DNA from: CAYPPG01 sp964412555
GTDB taxonomy: Bacteria > Hinthialibacterota > Hinthialibacteria > Hinthialibacterales > Hinthialibacteraceae
Direction: 5' to 3'
DNA length: 64,000 nt
Assembly: GCA_964412555.1 (NCBI GenBank)
Contig: CAYPPG010000032.1
Span: 1-64,000 of the forward strand
The notes beneath the pieces are model-generated. The model saw nothing but the letters and a program-made list of their open reading frames with translations. It ran no database searches and had not been told where the DNA came from. A program made the position numbers and the translations under genes. This document shows, in pieces, positions 62,744 through 64,000 of this stretch; the stretch's first letter is position 1, and each line of letters starts with the position of its first letter.

Positions 62744-64000
62744 TCAACGCGAAGCCAAATAGTTGGATAACCACGATTCCGTCAAGGCGAATAATAAACA
62801 AATAAACAAGAGAAACAAACGAAGATCAATGCTTCCGAACCGCTGTGCAATAGCATCATCCATGGTTTCGGCATCGGCGAACCGAATACCATATCGTTCC
62901 GCTAATAATTCTTTCTCTTCATCCGTCAATAAAGTCAAATCCGATTCGGCGCGAGAGGGCAAATCGGGTAAAGAATATTTTTGCTGCTCTCGGGCGATTT
63001 CTTTGCTCGTTTCCCACAAAAAAACAGGAAAAGCAGGCGACAGCAAAGTCTCCGCTTCTAAATCGATCTCACTATTGACCAACCAGATACGTCCCTTACC
63101 GAGTGAAATTTCTGAAATCAGGGAGTATGTGCTCTCATCGATTTGATAAGTTATCAACGAACGGCCTCTGTTTTCCAGCAATTTTCCATGCATGGAAGGA
63201 ATCCAGGTATGCCATACTTCTTCATTCCACTGATCGAACAAATCACCAAGTACACTTGTTTGATTGGCAGTAATCTGTTCCGGTTTTTTCTTTATTTCGA
63301 CATTCGTGGTCCATTCCCAACCGATTTCTTCCAAAAAATTCTTCCAGTCATCGCTTCGTTGGAGAGTTCCACCGGTGAAAATGACGGCAGAGCCTCCCTT
63401 TTTCACATATTCCTGGATCGCAAAACTATCGGCTGTAGACCACCAGGTAGCAAAATAACCGGACACGATAGCCAGATCGATATCAAGAGGATATGGTTTT
63501 TGTTCTGGAGTGATATAACGAATATCGACGGGTGGAGATGATGGTTCATCCGCTAAAGGATTCAAGGCTGAGGAGAGGACAGGCAATTCACGGGGGGGAA
63601 CATTCGGATCACACACAATCCCGAATAAAAAGCGATCAACGCATGGAACTTGCAAATCGAGAGAATTGTCGTGCGGTAGTAAATCCTCTGGCTGTACTTG
63701 AATAGAAAAATGGAGTTCATCCGCAGGCTCTCCTTCCCCTTCCACACTCTCAGCCAAGTCTGAATAAAGAGCAGTAAATAGAAACGGGAGGGATGCGGCT
63801 TGCCCCTCCGTTTGAGGGAAAGAAATCAACTGAGTATAAATTTCTTCCCCCGTCTCCGGGCGAAGAATAGAAATTTTTCCTTTCTCTTCGGCTGTTCGAA
63901 TCGATCGAACATGACCACTGATTGTTTCCCAACCGGATATCCCCCATGGTGGAGTGGAAAGAGTACTCACTTCACACCACGAATTTGTAATAGATCCTTT
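62744..64000 (-). CDS. BatA-like membrane protein (partial, 3' part)
   Basis: The frame is open to the right edge, so the N-terminus lies beyond 64000. The visible part has a VWA-less domain with IDLAIVSGYFATWW and GSAVIFTGGTLQRSDDWKNF (a GATase1-like fold in BatA/DUF4159 proteins) and a C-terminal transmembrane helix LRLFLLFICLLFALTESWLS. BatA-like proteins act with AAA+ MoxR systems in Gram-negative envelope or stress roles. It is upstream of and overlaps none of wecB; the spacing is 5 bp. Confidence 0.68.
   Translation of the reverse strand, partial: KGSITNSWCEVSTLSTPPWGISGWETISGHVRSIRTAEEKGKISILRPETGEEIYTQLISFPQTEGQAASLPFLFTALYSDLAESVEGEGEPADELHFSIQVQPEDLLPHDNSLDLQVPCVDRFLFGIVCDPNVPPRELPVLSSALNPLADEPSSPPVDIRYITPEQKPYPLDIDLAIVSGYFATWWSTADSFAIQEYVKKGGSAVIFTGGTLQRSDDWKNFLEEIGWEWTTNVEIKKKPEQITANQTSVLGDLFDQWNEEVWHTWIPSMHGKLLENRGRSLITYQIDESTYSLISEISLGKGRIWLVNSEIDLEAETLLSPAFPVFLWETSKEIAREQQKYSLPDLPSRAESDLTLLTDEEKELLAERYGIRFADAETMDDAIAQRFGSIDLRLFLLFICLLFALTESWLSNYLASR

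Overview
This is a protein-dense chromosomal window of an uncultured-looking, moderate-GC, diderm (Gram-negative type) heterotrophic bacterium. The diderm call rests on two TonB-dependent receptors, an outer-membrane beta-barrel protein and many Sec/Tat-exported proteins. FGly-type sulfatases, a GH172/DUF2961 enzyme, an ECF sigma/FecR/pseudopilin operon and very frequent intergenic palindromic repeats fit candidate phyla near Planctomycetes, Hydrogenedentes, Omnitrophota or Poribacteria. I cannot name the phylum from sequence alone. A run of 100 N at 61408-61507 shows that this is a scaffolded draft assembly. No tRNA, rRNA, CRISPR array, prophage or complete insertion sequence was seen.

Region by region. 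1-7268 (minus): a complex I operon nuoA-[46-aa membrane ORF]-nuoB-nuoC-nuoD-nuoH-[SGNH hydrolase]-nuoI-nuoJ-nuoK, leaving the window at the left edge and lacking nuoEFG between D and H. 7.7-9.3 kb: an orphan Flp-type pilin, a 43-aa membrane ORF and a coiled-coil PD-(D/E)XK protein. 9.4-12.7 kb (minus): cysE, a DnaD-like and a DnaC/DnaI-like replication gene, and galU. 12.8-19 kb: rlmN, a B12/radical SAM enzyme, a secreted FAH-fold protein, then ECF sigma, FecR-like anti-sigma and pseudopilin with 4-bp overlaps. 19.1-25.9 kb (minus): a DUF1349-like secreted protein, GH57 branching enzyme, GH20 hexosaminidase, glycogen synthase, a lipoprotein and SixA. 25.9-29.4 kb (minus): trpS, mutL and a small membrane protein. 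29.6-34.9 kb (plus): outer-membrane protein, class II aldolase, DegT aminotransferase, HAD phosphatase, CPBP protease. 34.9-51.3 kb: two sulfatases, exported proteins, an N-formylglutamate amidohydrolase with a degenerate receiver protein, GH172, a HigBA-type toxin-antitoxin pair and a tandem ThyX-like protein. 51.6-56.1 kb: two tandem TonB receptor paralogues, the first interrupted by an in-frame TAG. 56.2-64 kb: glycosyltransferase, alpha/beta hydrolase, prfB with its programmed +1 frameshift, a MptE/DUF115 protein, wecB and the 3' part of a BatA-like gene.

Metabolic reading: sulfatases, GH20, GH172 and the TonB receptors suggest scavenging of sulfated or complex glycans. GalU, GlgA and the GH57 enzyme point to glycogen storage, and the complex I cluster to respiration with a possible non-NADH donor. 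The least explained feature is a network of small GC-rich hairpin repeats in at least nine intergenic places. One array supplies the last 11 codons and stop of wecB, one copy sits inside the nuo operon, and others abut rlmN, a TonB receptor and prfB.
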